Assembly: GCA_011053095.1 (NCBI GenBank)
Contig: DRHS01000058.1
Location: 67,826-106,637 of the forward strand
Length of the DNA: 38,812 nt
Origin: Bacteroides sp.
GTDB lineage: Bacteria; Bacteroidota; Bacteroidia; Bacteroidales; SM23-62
Direction: 5' to 3'
The position numbers and the translations under genes were made by a program. The stretch's first letter is position 1; each line of letters starts with the position of its first letter. Below the pieces are notes generated by a model. That model ran no database searches. It was given only the letters and a program-made list of their open reading frames with translations, and was not told the DNA's origin. Positions 23,140 through 32,035 of this stretch are shown in pieces.

Positions 23140-24750
23140 ATGACAAAATCCCGTCTCATATACCTTTCTGTTCTTAGTGGACTGCTGCTTGTTCCTGCTT
23201 GGTATGAATTTGGGACCGGACTCATCCTTCTTTTCGCTTTTATCCCCCTATTATTTGTTGAAGACTTTCTGTACGAGAAAAAGGCTGAACACCGTCCACA
23301 TAAGATCATACTATATGCAGGAATTGGATTTTTAACCTGGAATGCAGGAGCCACCTGGTGGTTATGGAATGCTTCACCTGCAGGCATGTTTCTGGCATTT
23401 ATCATCAACACCATGTTGATGACCATAATCTTCTGGCTTTTCCACATTACCCGAAGGAACACCAGCTCATCCACAGGATATTTTGCCCTGATCACAGGCT
23501 GGCTGGTTTTTGAGCATTTCTATATGTATGCAGAGATCAACTGGCCATGGCTTACCATCGGAAATGGTTTTGCCAACGACATCCATCTTATACAGTGGTA
23601 CGAATATACTGGCAGTTTCGGTGGAACTCTCTGGGTACTTTTGTGCAATATTCTGGGATTCAACCTTTTAAAACATTTAATATATAACAGAAGCCTGAAA
23701 GGCAAGGTTTGGGAAGCAGGTATTCTCCTGGGCATCATTTTTTTGCCCATCATTTTATCCCTCACTATCTTCAGTACCTACCAGGAGGATGCAGATCCCT
23801 ATGAAATTGTGGTGCTGCAGCCAAATATTGATCCGTATGAAGATAAGTTTGGGGGAATGGATATGCAGCAGCAACTGGATATACTCCTCAATCTCGCAGA
23901 TTCAATGACCACAGAAACAACAGATTTCATTGTTGCCCCTGAAACTTTTCTGAATGATAATATATGGGCGGCTGATATATACGATAATACCAGCGTTAGA
24001 AGAATTTATGACCATTTGATGGACAGGTATAAACAGGCCAGTTTTATCGTCGGACTAACATATTATGAATTGTATAAAAGCGCTGCTGAGAAATCAGTTA
24101 CAGCAAGAGAGATAAGAGGAAGTGGCACATACTATGACAGCTATAATGCTGCATTGCAGATCGATACCTCAATGGTGCCACAGACATATATCAAGTCGAA
24201 ACTCGTAGTCGGGGTTGAAAAAATGCCGTACACTGAATACCTTGGCTTCCTGAGGAAGCTTACATTAAGACTTGGAGGGACCTTCCGCAGCCATGGCACA
24301 CAGGAATTCCGCGAAAACCTGTATACCAGGTCTGACAGCATCGGGGTGTCCCCGGTAATCTGCTATGAATCCATTTTTGGGAAATATGTTACAGACTATA
24401 TCAAAGAAGGATCACACTTTATTTTTGTTATTACCAACGACGGGTGGTGGGGAAATACACCAGGATACAGACAGCACCACTCCTATTCCCGGCTCAGAGC
24501 AATTGAAACCAGGCGCAGTGTGGCCCGTTCTGCAAATACCGGGACCTCCTCCCTGATTAACCAAAAAGGTGAAATCCTGCAGCGAACAAATTACTGGGAA
24601 CCTGCCGCCCTGAGGGGTGAGTTGAATGCAAATGAAAAGCTTACTTTCTACACCAGGCACGGAGATTACATCGCAAGGACAGCATATTTCTTTTCCCTAA
24701 TCATTGCCCTTTATACCATCACACGCGTTATTATCAACCGCAGGAAATAA
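23140..24750 (+). CDS. lnt: Apolipoprotein N-acyltransferase
   Basis: An inner-membrane enzyme (536 aa) that adds the third acyl chain to the N-terminal Cys of lipoproteins. An N-terminal membrane part (~1-215) has several helices with the family motif INWPWLTIGNGFA. The periplasmic nitrilase-like domain follows. The catalytic triad is visible: E268 in VAPETFL, K352 in YIKSKLV and C408 in VICYESIFG, equivalent to E267/K335/C387 of E. coli. NDGWWGNTPGYRQHHSYSR and a final C-terminal helix complete the family layout. Its presence fits the several lipoproteins encoded nearby (dipeptidase, sulfatases, DUF2807). Confidence 0.95.
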   Translation: MTKSRLIYLSVLSGLLLVPAWYEFGTGLILLFAFIPLLFVEDFLYEKKAEHRPHKIILYAGIGFLTWNAGATWWLWNASPAGMFLAFIINTMLMTIIFWLFHITRRNTSSSTGYFALITGWLVFEHFYMYAEINWPWLTIGNGFANDIHLIQWYEYTGSFGGTLWVLLCNILGFNLLKHLIYNRSLKGKVWEAGILLGIIFLPIILSLTIFSTYQEDADPYEIVVLQPNIDPYEDKFGGMDMQQQLDILLNLADSMTTETTDFIVAPETFLNDNIWAADIYDNTSVRRIYDHLMDRYKQASFIVGLTYYELYKSAAEKSVTAREIRGSGTYYDSYNAALQIDTSMVPQTYIKSKLVVGVEKMPYTEYLGFLRKLTLRLGGTFRSHGTQEFRENLYTRSDSIGVSPVICYESIFGKYVTDYIKEGSHFIFVITNDGWWGNTPGYRQHHSYSRLRAIETRRSVARSANTGTSSLINQKGEILQRTNYWEPAALRGELNANEKLTFYTRHGDYIARTAYFFSLIIALYTITRVIINRRK

Positions 24751-24821
24751 CAAGCATAATCCTTTCTCCTATCCTGCTGAGTTACCCATAACACGGATTC
24801 ATGATCTAATTGATTTTTGGT

Positions 24822-24842
24822 TTTACATCCAATTGATGTAAA
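24822..24842. repeat. Inverted repeat upstream of the second sigma-factor gene
   Basis: TTTACATC (24822-24829) and GATGTAAA (24835-24842) are perfect complements around a 5-nt spacer. They lie in the 169-bp gap between lnt and the ECF sigma gene. No T-run follows, so an operator is as likely as a terminator. Confidence 0.35.
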
Positions 24843-24919
24843 TTCCTGAAGGTTTCTGAATAATAATGCAACCCTGAGAATATTTCTCTGTCATTTATTA
24901 CTGAAAACACCTAATTACA

Positions 24920-25498
24920 TTGGCTGCGGTTTACCAGGACATACATCGGGGAATTATCGAACTCAGTAAGGAGGGAAATCCGAAGGCTCAGTATCAGTTG
25001 TATAAGCTGTATTCCAAGGCCATGTTTAATATCTGTGTCCGAATGATAAACAGCCGTGAAGAAGCAGAAGATCTTCTACAAGAATCATTTACAGACGCAT
25101 TTATGAAATTAAACTCCTTTAGATATGAATCTTCCTTCGGAGCCTGGCTAAAACGAATTGTCATCAATAAATGCATTAACAGTATACAAAAGAAAAAAGT
25201 TGAGTTGGTATTTCCGGAGCACCAGGTGGAACCAGCACCAAAAGAAGAGAAAGTCGATTATGGACAAATTGAAATGGATGTAAAAATGATACATAATGCA
25301 ATGGAGAAACTTCCTGATGGATACAGGGTGATCTTCAGCCTCTATGCCCTTGAAGGTTATGATCATTCAGAGATTTCACAAATACTGGAAATTTCAGAAT
25401 CAACATCCAAAAGCCAGTACCTGAGGGCAAAACAAAAAATTAGAGTTTTATTAAATAACAACCATGATGAAAGACCGATTAGAACAATTCATCAATGA
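24920..25498 (+). CDS. ECF-type RNA polymerase sigma factor (second module)
   Basis: A 192-aa cytosolic sigma factor. Region 2 (~20-90): QYQLYKLYSKAMFNICVRM, REEAEDLLQESFTDAF and the FGAWLKRIVINKCIN segment. Region 4 (~130-182): LPDGYRVIFSLYALEGYDHSEIS and the recognition helix ESTSKSQYLRAKQKIR. It is clearly related to the sigma factor at 10249: both have the LP.GYR..F.LYA.EGY segment and TSKSQY.RAK. The start is TTG at 24920; no in-frame ATG precedes the conserved region. Its 3' end overlaps the next gene by 35 nt, indicating translational coupling to a probable anti-sigma factor. Confidence 0.9.
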   Translation: MAAVYQDIHRGIIELSKEGNPKAQYQLYKLYSKAMFNICVRMINSREEAEDLLQESFTDAFMKLNSFRYESSFGAWLKRIVINKCINSIQKKKVELVFPEHQVEPAPKEEKVDYGQIEMDVKMIHNAMEKLPDGYRVIFSLYALEGYDHSEISQILEISESTSKSQYLRAKQKIRVLLNNNHDERPIRTIHQ

Positions 25499-26027
25499 CA
25501 ACAGGGATCAGTTTGATCTGCACGAACCGGACGAAAGACTCTGGGCCGGAATTGAATCGAATGTGCAGAAAAAGAAACCAATCCGGATCGGATGGCAGGG
25601 AGTGATGTGGCGTGCAGCCGCTGTACTCATAATCTTTGGTGCTTCATTTATGATGCAGGAATTCCTGCATCAGCGTCGGGATGTCATTTCAGAAAGAGAT
25701 GAGACAAAAATCCTGCAACTGATTCCTGAACTTCAGGAGGCGGAAATGTATTATACCAACCTGCTTAATGATAAGATACAGCAGATTGAACCTCTTATCT
25801 CCGAATATCCCGAACTGGGAGAGACCCTGCAACAGGACCTTACTGAGCTCGACAGCGTCTACGGTGAGCTCCAGAATGACCTTAGAGATAATATTGCTAA
25901 CGATGAGGTAGTGGAGGCCATGATCCAGAATTACATTTTGAAAATTCAGATTCTGGAAGACTTGCTCGAGTATATGGATGATACCTCAAAAAATCAAGAA
26001 GATGAAAATGAAGCGTTTGAAATTTAG
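25464..26027 (+). CDS. Probable anti-sigma factor, single-pass membrane protein
   Basis: A 187-aa bitopic protein. The cytosolic N-terminus (1-~46) contains DQFDLHEPDERLWAGIESN, followed by a TM helix at ~49-66 (WRAAAVLIIFGASFMM). The remaining ~120 residues are acidic and strongly helical, probably a periplasmic coiled coil (ELQEAEMYYTNLLNDKIQQI). No known domain is recognised with certainty. The anti-sigma role is inferred from the 35-nt overlap with the sigma gene, its topology, and an N-terminal D...P...LW..I pattern shared with the protein at 10799. It overlaps the following DUF4097-like gene by 26 nt. Confidence 0.65.
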   Translation: MMKDRLEQFINDNRDQFDLHEPDERLWAGIESNVQKKKPIRIGWQGVMWRAAAVLIIFGASFMMQEFLHQRRDVISERDETKILQLIPELQEAEMYYTNLLNDKIQQIEPLISEYPELGETLQQDLTELDSVYGELQNDLRDNIANDEVVEAMIQNYILKIQILEDLLEYMDDTSKNQEDENEAFEI

Positions 26028-27114
26028 CAGGCAAATTGCGGTCCTCGCCATCCTGATGGCCGCAGGGATGTTTGCCCGGGCTCAGACTTACTCGGAAAGC
26101 CAGAAGATTGTCCGCAGCTTTAGTGCAGGATCTGAGACCAGGCTGGACCTTTCCAATAAGTATGGTACCGTCCATATCATCCCATGGAATAAAGATTCGG
26201 TTCATATAGAAATCGACCTTTTTATCCAGTCAAGCAGCGCATCCAAACTGGGAAAACTGAAGAGAAACGTTGATTTCGAATTCAGCGATACCAGGTATTA
26301 CATTATTGCCAATACCATTTTTGGATCAAAGGGTGGGAATTTCTTTTCAGATCTGAAAGACCTTGGTGGGACTATAATCCCCAGTAAAAATGATGTAAAA
26401 ATTGATTATACCGTACACGTTCCTTCTCATATAAACATTAATATCACAAACAAATACGGTGATATTTATATAGATGATATGAAGGGAAGCGTAAGCGTGA
26501 ACCTGTCTAACGGAGACATAAAAGCTAATTCTCTGACAGGTGAATCGAATATAAGCCTGAATTTCGGGAATGGGATAATCAATGAACTGAGTAACTCACG
26601 GCTTAATATTGCCTATGCTGATATCGATATTCAATTGGCCGGACAATTAAATATCGAAAGTAAATCATCCAAGATTCGCATCCGCGAGGTTGATATACTA
26701 AAAATCCTGTCAAAAAGAGATAAGTATTCCATCGGTCGAATCAATAATCTATTCGGTGAGAGCTGGTTCTCAAACATCTGGATTTCAAAACTTGGTGAAG
26801 AAATCAATTACACCCCAAAATATGGAGCTTTGAAAGTTGACTCAATTCCGGTTGAATTTTCCTTTATCAATATAAATACGGAATTTACTGACCTGAACCT
26901 GGTATTCAACAGGTCAGCCAGCTACCAGCTTGAAATTATGAAGCATACTAATGTAATTCTGCATCTTCCAGAAGAATACGGTGACCTGGAAATTATCGAC
27001 CAGGAGGAAAAAGCAGTTCATCTCAAAGGAATGGTTGGTCCAGGACAAAACACAGCTGCCAGGGTTAAGATCACAGCACCGAAAAAGTGTATTATAAACA
27101 TTCAGTCCAGATAA
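26002..27114 (+). CDS. Exported DUF4097-like beta-helical protein
   Basis: An envelope protein of ~370 aa. A signal peptide (KRLKFSRQIAVLAILMAAG, ending ARAQ) precedes repeated short beta-strands of the DUF4097/adhesin type, such as LDLSNKYGTVHIIPWN, INITNKYGDIYIDDMKGSVS, VNLSNGDIKANSLTG and ISLNFGNGIIN. This pattern predicts a right-handed beta-solenoid. The start is placed at ATG 26002 (second choice 26008), because the longer form from 25978 would put a charged IPQKIKK segment before the signal. It overlaps the anti-sigma gene. Function is unknown; its place in the operon suggests a signal-related or surface role. Confidence 0.72.
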   Translation: MKMKRLKFSRQIAVLAILMAAGMFARAQTYSESQKIVRSFSAGSETRLDLSNKYGTVHIIPWNKDSVHIEIDLFIQSSSASKLGKLKRNVDFEFSDTRYYIIANTIFGSKGGNFFSDLKDLGGTIIPSKNDVKIDYTVHVPSHININITNKYGDIYIDDMKGSVSVNLSNGDIKANSLTGESNISLNFGNGIINELSNSRLNIAYADIDIQLAGQLNIESKSSKIRIREVDILKILSKRDKYSIGRINNLFGESWFSNIWISKLGEEINYTPKYGALKVDSIPVEFSFININTEFTDLNLVFNRSASYQLEIMKHTNVILHLPEEYGDLEIIDQEEKAVHLKGMVGPGQNTAARVKITAPKKCIINIQSR

Positions 27115-27133
27115 TAAATGAATAAATTGAAAA

Positions 27134-27651
27134 ATGAAAACAAAAACACATATTAGCATAATTCTTACGATTTCACTTGCCATTACCCTCATTGGATGTG
27201 AAAGCAGCTCCTGGAACTGTCTTCGTGGGAACGGAATTATTGATAAGGAAACCAGGGATCTCAATGAATACAACGGGGTTGTCACTGAAGGTGAATTTGA
27301 GGTCTTCTACGTTCCTGACTCAAGTTATTTTGTGGATATCGAAACAGACCAGAACCTGATGCCTTATATCCAGACCAGAATATCCGGCAGTACCCTGATA
27401 GTCAATAATGGAACAAGGAAATGTCTTAGATCCGAATATCCAATCCGAATATACGTGCATGCACCGGAGATTAACCTTATGATCCTTGTCGGTTCGGGAG
27501 ATGTGAACCTCTGGGGAACAACTACTAAAGCTGATTATACCATTACAGACTTGAGGCCTTTATCTCTGGTAGTGGTACAATTTACTATAGAGGCAGACCC
27601 TCAGTCAGCACACATATTTCAGGCTCAGGTTCAGTAATCAGCATAGATTGA
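27134..27651 (+). pseudogene. DUF2807 (GIN-domain) lipoprotein with internal deletion and frameshift
   Basis: The reading frame from 27134 starts with a lipoprotein signal (lipobox LIGC, Cys22). It continues through the DUF2807 N-terminal part (FEVFYVPDSS, NLMPYIQTRISGSTLIV, INLMILVGSGDVNLWG) to TTKADYTIT near 27545. After that it yields unconserved residues and stops at 27637. In another frame, bases ~27550-27651 encode LEAFISGSGTIYYRGRP and then HISGSGSVISID before TGA, which is the expected end of a GIN domain. The middle of the domain, roughly 35-40 residues with its own SGSG repeats, is missing. I infer a deletion of non-multiple-of-three length. If the short frame is expressed it gives a truncated 167-aa lipoprotein. 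Confidence 0.78.
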
Positions 27652-27665
27652 CAAGCCAGTACACT

Positions 27666-28160
27666 ATGAAACACTATATTTTAACCGTTTTATTAATTAT
27701 AAGCATCCAGGTTTCCGGACAGGATTTCATGCACTCGACCGGTATACGGGGTGGATTAACATCCGGAATCACATACCGCGGATACCTGAATCCGGAACTG
27801 GCCTATGAGGGTCTGATGAGTTTTCGTGGATCGGGACTTCAATTTACCATATTGCGTCAGCATTTCGAACCTGCTCTGTGGACCGTTAGTGACGGATTCT
27901 TTGTAACCTATGGATACGGCGGACATGTTGGTTTTACAAACAGCCACACCCATCAACGCTTATTTAAAACCGTTCACCGACCTGATAAAAAATTCTCGCC
28001 ATTAATCGGACTTGACGCTTACATGGGCATAGAGTATCATTTTCCGGGCATTCCGGTGCAAGTGGGACTTGACTTTAAACCGTTTTTTGAGCTCTCTCTT
28101 TATGAATATTTCCAGATGAACGCCTGGGATGTTGCAGTTACACTGAAATACAAATTCTAA
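27666..28160 (+). CDS. Putative small outer-membrane beta-barrel protein (first of two)
   Basis: A 164-aa exported protein not recognised at family level. A signal peptide covers residues 1-~19 (KHYILTVLLIISIQVSGQ). The rest alternates Gly/aromatic/hydrophobic residues as in small outer-membrane barrels (IRGGLTSGITYRGYL, FVTYGYGGHVGFTN), ending with DVAVTLKYKF whose terminal Phe is typical of outer-membrane proteins. The ATG at 27666 gives a proper signal; the upstream TTG at 27648 does not. It follows the broken DUF2807 gene by 15 bases and precedes the next barrel candidate by 12, so all belong to the sigma-factor operon. Confidence 0.72.
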   Translation: MKHYILTVLLIISIQVSGQDFMHSTGIRGGLTSGITYRGYLNPELAYEGLMSFRGSGLQFTILRQHFEPALWTVSDGFFVTYGYGGHVGFTNSHTHQRLFKTVHRPDKKFSPLIGLDAYMGIEYHFPGIPVQVGLDFKPFFELSLYEYFQMNAWDVAVTLKYKF

Positions 28161-28172
28161 AACTTATATATC

Positions 28173-28820
28173 ATGAAAAAAGCAATTACTCTAATGATCT
28201 GTCTTTCCCTGCTTCTTCCATTTGCAATTGCACAGGATGAGGCTGACTATTCCAATAATGAATTCAAAACACTCTTTGGTGACAAGAATGTATCCCATGG
28301 CGGTTACGGAGCAATGACATTTAATTATTCCCAGATTGATGGCAAGGACGCAATCCTTATGGGTGCAAGGGGAGCCTGGGTGATAGGGCACGGTTTTGCC
28401 CTGGGATTCGCAGGATATGGTTTCCTGAACGATTATTCCTTTAATCAATATCTTGCAGGGGGCAGGAACGTTAACCTGACGGGAGGATATGGGGGATTAC
28501 TGCTGGAACCGATCATTTTCGGGAAGTTCCCTGTTCATGTATCTGTTCCTATACTTATCGGTGCAGGTGGAATAGCCTACACATCAACATGGAACCCCTA
28601 CCCCTATGATCATCATAATTTTGACCTCTTGATCGAAGATGCTACCGGTTACTTTGTCGTGGAACCCGGCCTGGAACTTGAAATCAATGTTGTCCGGTTT
28701 TTCCGTATTGCACTTGGTGGATATTACAGATATACTTCGCATATAACATTATACGACACGGCTGAGGACGTTCTTAATGGCTGGTCTGCGGGATTAACCC
28801 TCAAATTCGGAAAATTTTAG
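28173..28820 (+). CDS. Putative outer-membrane beta-barrel protein (second of two)
   Basis: A 215-aa exported protein with a signal peptide (KKAITLMICLSLLLPFAIAQ) and a barrel-like body rich in Gly and aromatic residues (HGGYGAMTFNYSQIDGKDAI, GHGFALGFAGYGFLNDYSF). It ends in WSAGLTLKFGKF with a terminal Phe. I recall no named family with confidence. It closes the operon that begins with the sigma factor at 24920. Its ending resembles that of the previous gene (xVTLKYKF versus GLTLKFGKF), which fits the same export route. Confidence 0.72.
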   Translation: MKKAITLMICLSLLLPFAIAQDEADYSNNEFKTLFGDKNVSHGGYGAMTFNYSQIDGKDAILMGARGAWVIGHGFALGFAGYGFLNDYSFNQYLAGGRNVNLTGGYGGLLLEPIIFGKFPVHVSVPILIGAGGIAYTSTWNPYPYDHHNFDLLIEDATGYFVVEPGLELEINVVRFFRIALGGYYRYTSHITLYDTAEDVLNGWSAGLTLKFGKF

Positions 28821-28830
28821 GATACAAAGC

Positions 28831-28920
28831 AGGCAGGGCTACTGATTTCGGAGAAACTCTGAGCCCGGTCCTGTTACTTATAGTGCTTACACACTGGATC
28901 CAGGACTCAGCACCCTGCCT
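28831..28920. repeat. Inverted repeat between convergent genes
   Basis: AGGCAGGG (28831-28838) and CCCTGCCT (28913-28920) are perfect 8-bp complements flanking most of the gap between two convergent genes. With a 74-nt loop and no T-run it is only a weak candidate for a bidirectional terminator. Confidence 0.25.
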
Positions 28921-28922
28921 AT

Positions 28923-30548
28923 CTACCTGTTAAGGTGCTCCATTATGTACTTATGATCCAACTCTGGTGAATCCTTATACTTTACACGCAATTCAGCCAG
29001 CTTTGAAGATAACTCCTCAACAGCGCCTGCATACTCCGGATCATTGTATACGTTTTTCATTTCCAGGGGATCCTTTTTACGATCATAGAGCTCCCATTCA
29101 TCAACATCGTGGTAAAAATGCACCAGCTTGTACTCGCGGGTTACAACACCGTAATGTCGTTTTACCATATGAGCACCGGGATATTCATAATAATGGTAAT
29201 AAACGGCATCCCGGTTCCAATCCTCTTCCTCACCTTTCAATAAGGGAAGCAGGCTTTCCCCCTGCATTTCAGGCAAAGCATCTACCCCTGCAGCTTCAAG
29301 CATTGTTTGGGCGAAATCAAGGTTCTGCACCATCTGGTCGCACTTGACCCCCTCCTCAATTATACCCGGCCATCTTACTAGTAAAGGAGTCAAAAATGAC
29401 TCATCGTATATAAAACGTTTATCAAACCATCCATGCTCACCAAGGTAAAATCCCTGGTCGGAAGTATAAATTACCAGGGTGTTTTCGGTTAATCCGTTCT
29501 CATCTAGGTAGTTAAGAAGACGGCCCACATTTTCATCTACTGCTGCTATGCAGGCAAGATAGTCCTGCATGTAACGCTGAAACCTCCACTGCATTTTCTC
29601 CTTTTCGTTCATATTCGGGAATGCTGCTTTAAACTCCTCATTCATAGGTCCATAAACCGCATCCCAGGCTGCTTTCTGATCGGGAGTCATCCTTTTATCA
29701 AAGTTTAGTAAAGCACTTTTGTCCCCTTTCGAAGTTTCAGGTATGCCAAGTTCATCCATAATTTCGGGGTAAATCTTTGAATCACCGGCCCAGTTCATAT
29801 GCTTTAAAAGATTCATTTCCGCCTCAGCTGCGGCTGATCCTCTGCCTTCATAATCATCAAACAGGGTTGGAGGTTCGGGAAATGATTTGTTGATATATTC
29901 TTTGAAATGCCTTTCAGCTGGTTGCCATGCACGATGGGGTGCCTTGTGAAGGTATGCCAGGAAAAATGGTTTTGACGGATCCCTTTCCTCCTCCATCCAT
30001 TCAAGTGTCATGTCCGTGATCAAGTCGGTGGTATACCCTTCAATTCGAACCCTGCCATCATATTTAGTTATAAAATCCGGGTTATAATATTGCCCCTGTC
30101 CGGGAAGAATCTTGAACTGATCGAAGCCTTTCGGATTGTTGCCAAAATGCAGTTTCCCGAACATTGCAGTCTGGTAACCAGCATCTTGCAACAACTGGGG
30201 AAATGTGACTTTGGAAGTATCAAATGGTACCCTGTTGTCGATCTTCCCGTTGAGGTGGGAATGCATTCCGGTAAAAATTACAGCTCTGGAGGGAGCGCAA
30301 ATTGAATTCGTCACACATGCATTGGAGAAAAGCATACCCTCATTTGCAATTCTGTCAATATTCGGTGTTTCTATCAGATGATCATAATATGCCGAGATGG
30401 CCTGGTAGGCATGATCGTCTGACATCATGAAAACAATATTGGGCCGGATCGATTTCTCCTCTTCAACATTTCCGGATGTACAGGAAACAAGACAGAACAA
30501 ACCAATCAGGAAAACCGGGTTAAATGTTACCAATAAATACTTTTTCAT
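28923..30548 (-). CDS. Lipoprotein sulfatase (formylglycine-dependent)
   Basis: A 541-aa sulfatase of the alkaline-phosphatase superfamily. Lipobox LVSC (C23) predicts lipid anchoring. The metal site starts at NIVFMMSDDHAYQA. The active-site motif is C84-A-P-S-R, where Cys must be converted to formylglycine. TSDQGFYLGEHGWFDKRFIY and the C-terminal WELYDRKKDPLEMKNV.ND segment are typical. Substrate is not predictable from sequence; in this phylum such enzymes usually desulfate algal or host glycans. No sulfatase-maturing radical-SAM enzyme is in the window. It lies 38 bases downstream of a second sulfatase gene on the same strand, probably in one operon. Confidence 0.92.
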   Translation of the reverse strand: MKKYLLVTFNPVFLIGLFCLVSCTSGNVEEEKSIRPNIVFMMSDDHAYQAISAYYDHLIETPNIDRIANEGMLFSNACVTNSICAPSRAVIFTGMHSHLNGKIDNRVPFDTSKVTFPQLLQDAGYQTAMFGKLHFGNNPKGFDQFKILPGQGQYYNPDFITKYDGRVRIEGYTTDLITDMTLEWMEEERDPSKPFFLAYLHKAPHRAWQPAERHFKEYINKSFPEPPTLFDDYEGRGSAAAEAEMNLLKHMNWAGDSKIYPEIMDELGIPETSKGDKSALLNFDKRMTPDQKAAWDAVYGPMNEEFKAAFPNMNEKEKMQWRFQRYMQDYLACIAAVDENVGRLLNYLDENGLTENTLVIYTSDQGFYLGEHGWFDKRFIYDESFLTPLLVRWPGIIEEGVKCDQMVQNLDFAQTMLEAAGVDALPEMQGESLLPLLKGEEEDWNRDAVYYHYYEYPGAHMVKRHYGVVTREYKLVHFYHDVDEWELYDRKKDPLEMKNVYNDPEYAGAVEELSSKLAELRVKYKDSPELDHKYIMEHLNR

Positions 30549-30586
30549 AATTTATATCAGATTCAAGTGTACATTACTATTACTAA

Positions 30587-32035
30587 TTATTTTTTTACCG
30601 GATATCGGGCACCAAGTCCATCAAGCTCACGGTGCAAAAGGGATCTCAGCCGTTCTGCAATCATGGGATTAATCTCCGAAACATCAACCTGCTCTTCAAG
30701 GTCTGTATCCAGATCATACAATTCCACCCTGTCGTCTTCGTAGAACTCCACAAGTTTCCAGTTAGCCTCACGAATGGCGGATCCCGGTCTCCAGTGTGAG
30801 CCATGATAATGTGGAAAATGCCAGGTAAGTATACGGTCAGTACTCAATTCCGGATCTTTCAGAAATGGGACCAGGCTTATCCCGTCCAGGGCCTGGTCGG
30901 GCCTCTGGTCAACTGCTGCGAGTTCAAGCAGGGTGGGATAAAGATCCATACTGATGGAAGGCTGGGAGCATACCTCCCCGCCCTTAGACATTCCTGGAAA
31001 TGAAATCATAAGTGGCACCCGGATACCTCCTTCATAACACCATCCTTTTCCGGCTCTCAGGGGTACCACAGAAGTCGGCCCGTTCGATGTGCTTAATCCA
31101 CCATTATCTGAGGTAAACACAATTATAGTATTATCAAGTTTACCCGTGTCCCTGAGCTTATCGATCAACCTGCCTACATTGGCATCCAGAGAGCGGACCA
31201 TGGCTGCATATTTCGGATTGCTCTGGTTGAGACGGGTACGTGCGGAATGTTCCTGACGGCTAATCAACTTTCCGCTGTCAGGCAGCAGATAACTCCTTTT
31301 CAGGTATATATCATCGTATTGATCACAACCCATTATAGGTGTATGTACGGTATAGTAAGCCAGGTAAAGAAAGAATGGGGATTCCCCGCTGGCTTCAATA
31401 AAATCCATTGATTCATCCGTGAGTCTGTCAGTGAGGTATTCTCCAGGAGGACCATTTTCAAGCCGGGGATTATTATAGGGGGAGTAATATCCCTTCCCAC
31501 CTGTAATCCTTTTTGGTTGTCCCCAATCAATTCCACCCTTATTGATATCAAATCCCTGGTATTCCGGCCAGAATTCTTCAGTCTCTCCAAGATGCCATTT
31601 TCCGGCAAAAAATGTCTTGTAGCCCTGCTCCCTGAAAACTTCTGCAAGGGTTATTTCCTCATGCGGCAGGTTATGGATATCCTCCGGAGGTACAAGCAAG
31701 GGATCCTCTGCCCGTTTTACACTCATGCCAGGGATCCAGTCCGTAATATTAATCCGTACAGGATGTTTTCCGGTCATAAGGGCAGCCCGGGTCGGGGAGC
31801 AGACCGGAGAAGCAGAATATGCATCTGTGAACCGTACTGACTGACTGGCCAGTTTATCAATTTCAGGTGTATCGTAGAAATCACTGCCATAACAGGCCAG
31901 ATCTTTCCAGCCCAGGTCATCTACAAGGATGAAAACAACATTTGGCCTTGAGGAAGTAGAACAGGAAGCGGCCAGTCCCGCCAGAATTATGGTGCAGATA
32001 AACAAGGACTTATTCATCCTCGAAATTATTTTCAT
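30587..32035 (-). CDS. Lipoprotein arylsulfatase-like enzyme (formylglycine-dependent)
   Basis: A 482-aa sulfatase, only distantly like its neighbour. Signal peptide with lipobox AASC (C25); metal-binding NVVFILVDDLGWKDLACYG; formylglycine motif C79-S-P-T-R-A-A-L-M-T-G. VFTSDNGGLS and EGGIRVPLMISFPG follow, with the C-terminal ELYDLDTDLEEQVDVSE. These are features of the arylsulfatase A-like branch. The 5' end overlaps the DUF4956 gene by 26 nt from the ATG at 32035, or by 8 nt from the internal ATG at 32017, which would give a tidier signal peptide. The overlap suggests one operon DUF4956 - sulfatase - sulfatase. Confidence 0.92.
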   Translation of the reverse strand: MKIISRMNKSLFICTIILAGLAASCSTSSRPNVVFILVDDLGWKDLACYGSDFYDTPEIDKLASQSVRFTDAYSASPVCSPTRAALMTGKHPVRINITDWIPGMSVKRAEDPLLVPPEDIHNLPHEEITLAEVFREQGYKTFFAGKWHLGETEEFWPEYQGFDINKGGIDWGQPKRITGGKGYYSPYNNPRLENGPPGEYLTDRLTDESMDFIEASGESPFFLYLAYYTVHTPIMGCDQYDDIYLKRSYLLPDSGKLISRQEHSARTRLNQSNPKYAAMVRSLDANVGRLIDKLRDTGKLDNTIIVFTSDNGGLSTSNGPTSVVPLRAGKGWCYEGGIRVPLMISFPGMSKGGEVCSQPSISMDLYPTLLELAAVDQRPDQALDGISLVPFLKDPELSTDRILTWHFPHYHGSHWRPGSAIREANWKLVEFYEDDRVELYDLDTDLEEQVDVSEINPMIAERLRSLLHRELDGLGARYPVKK

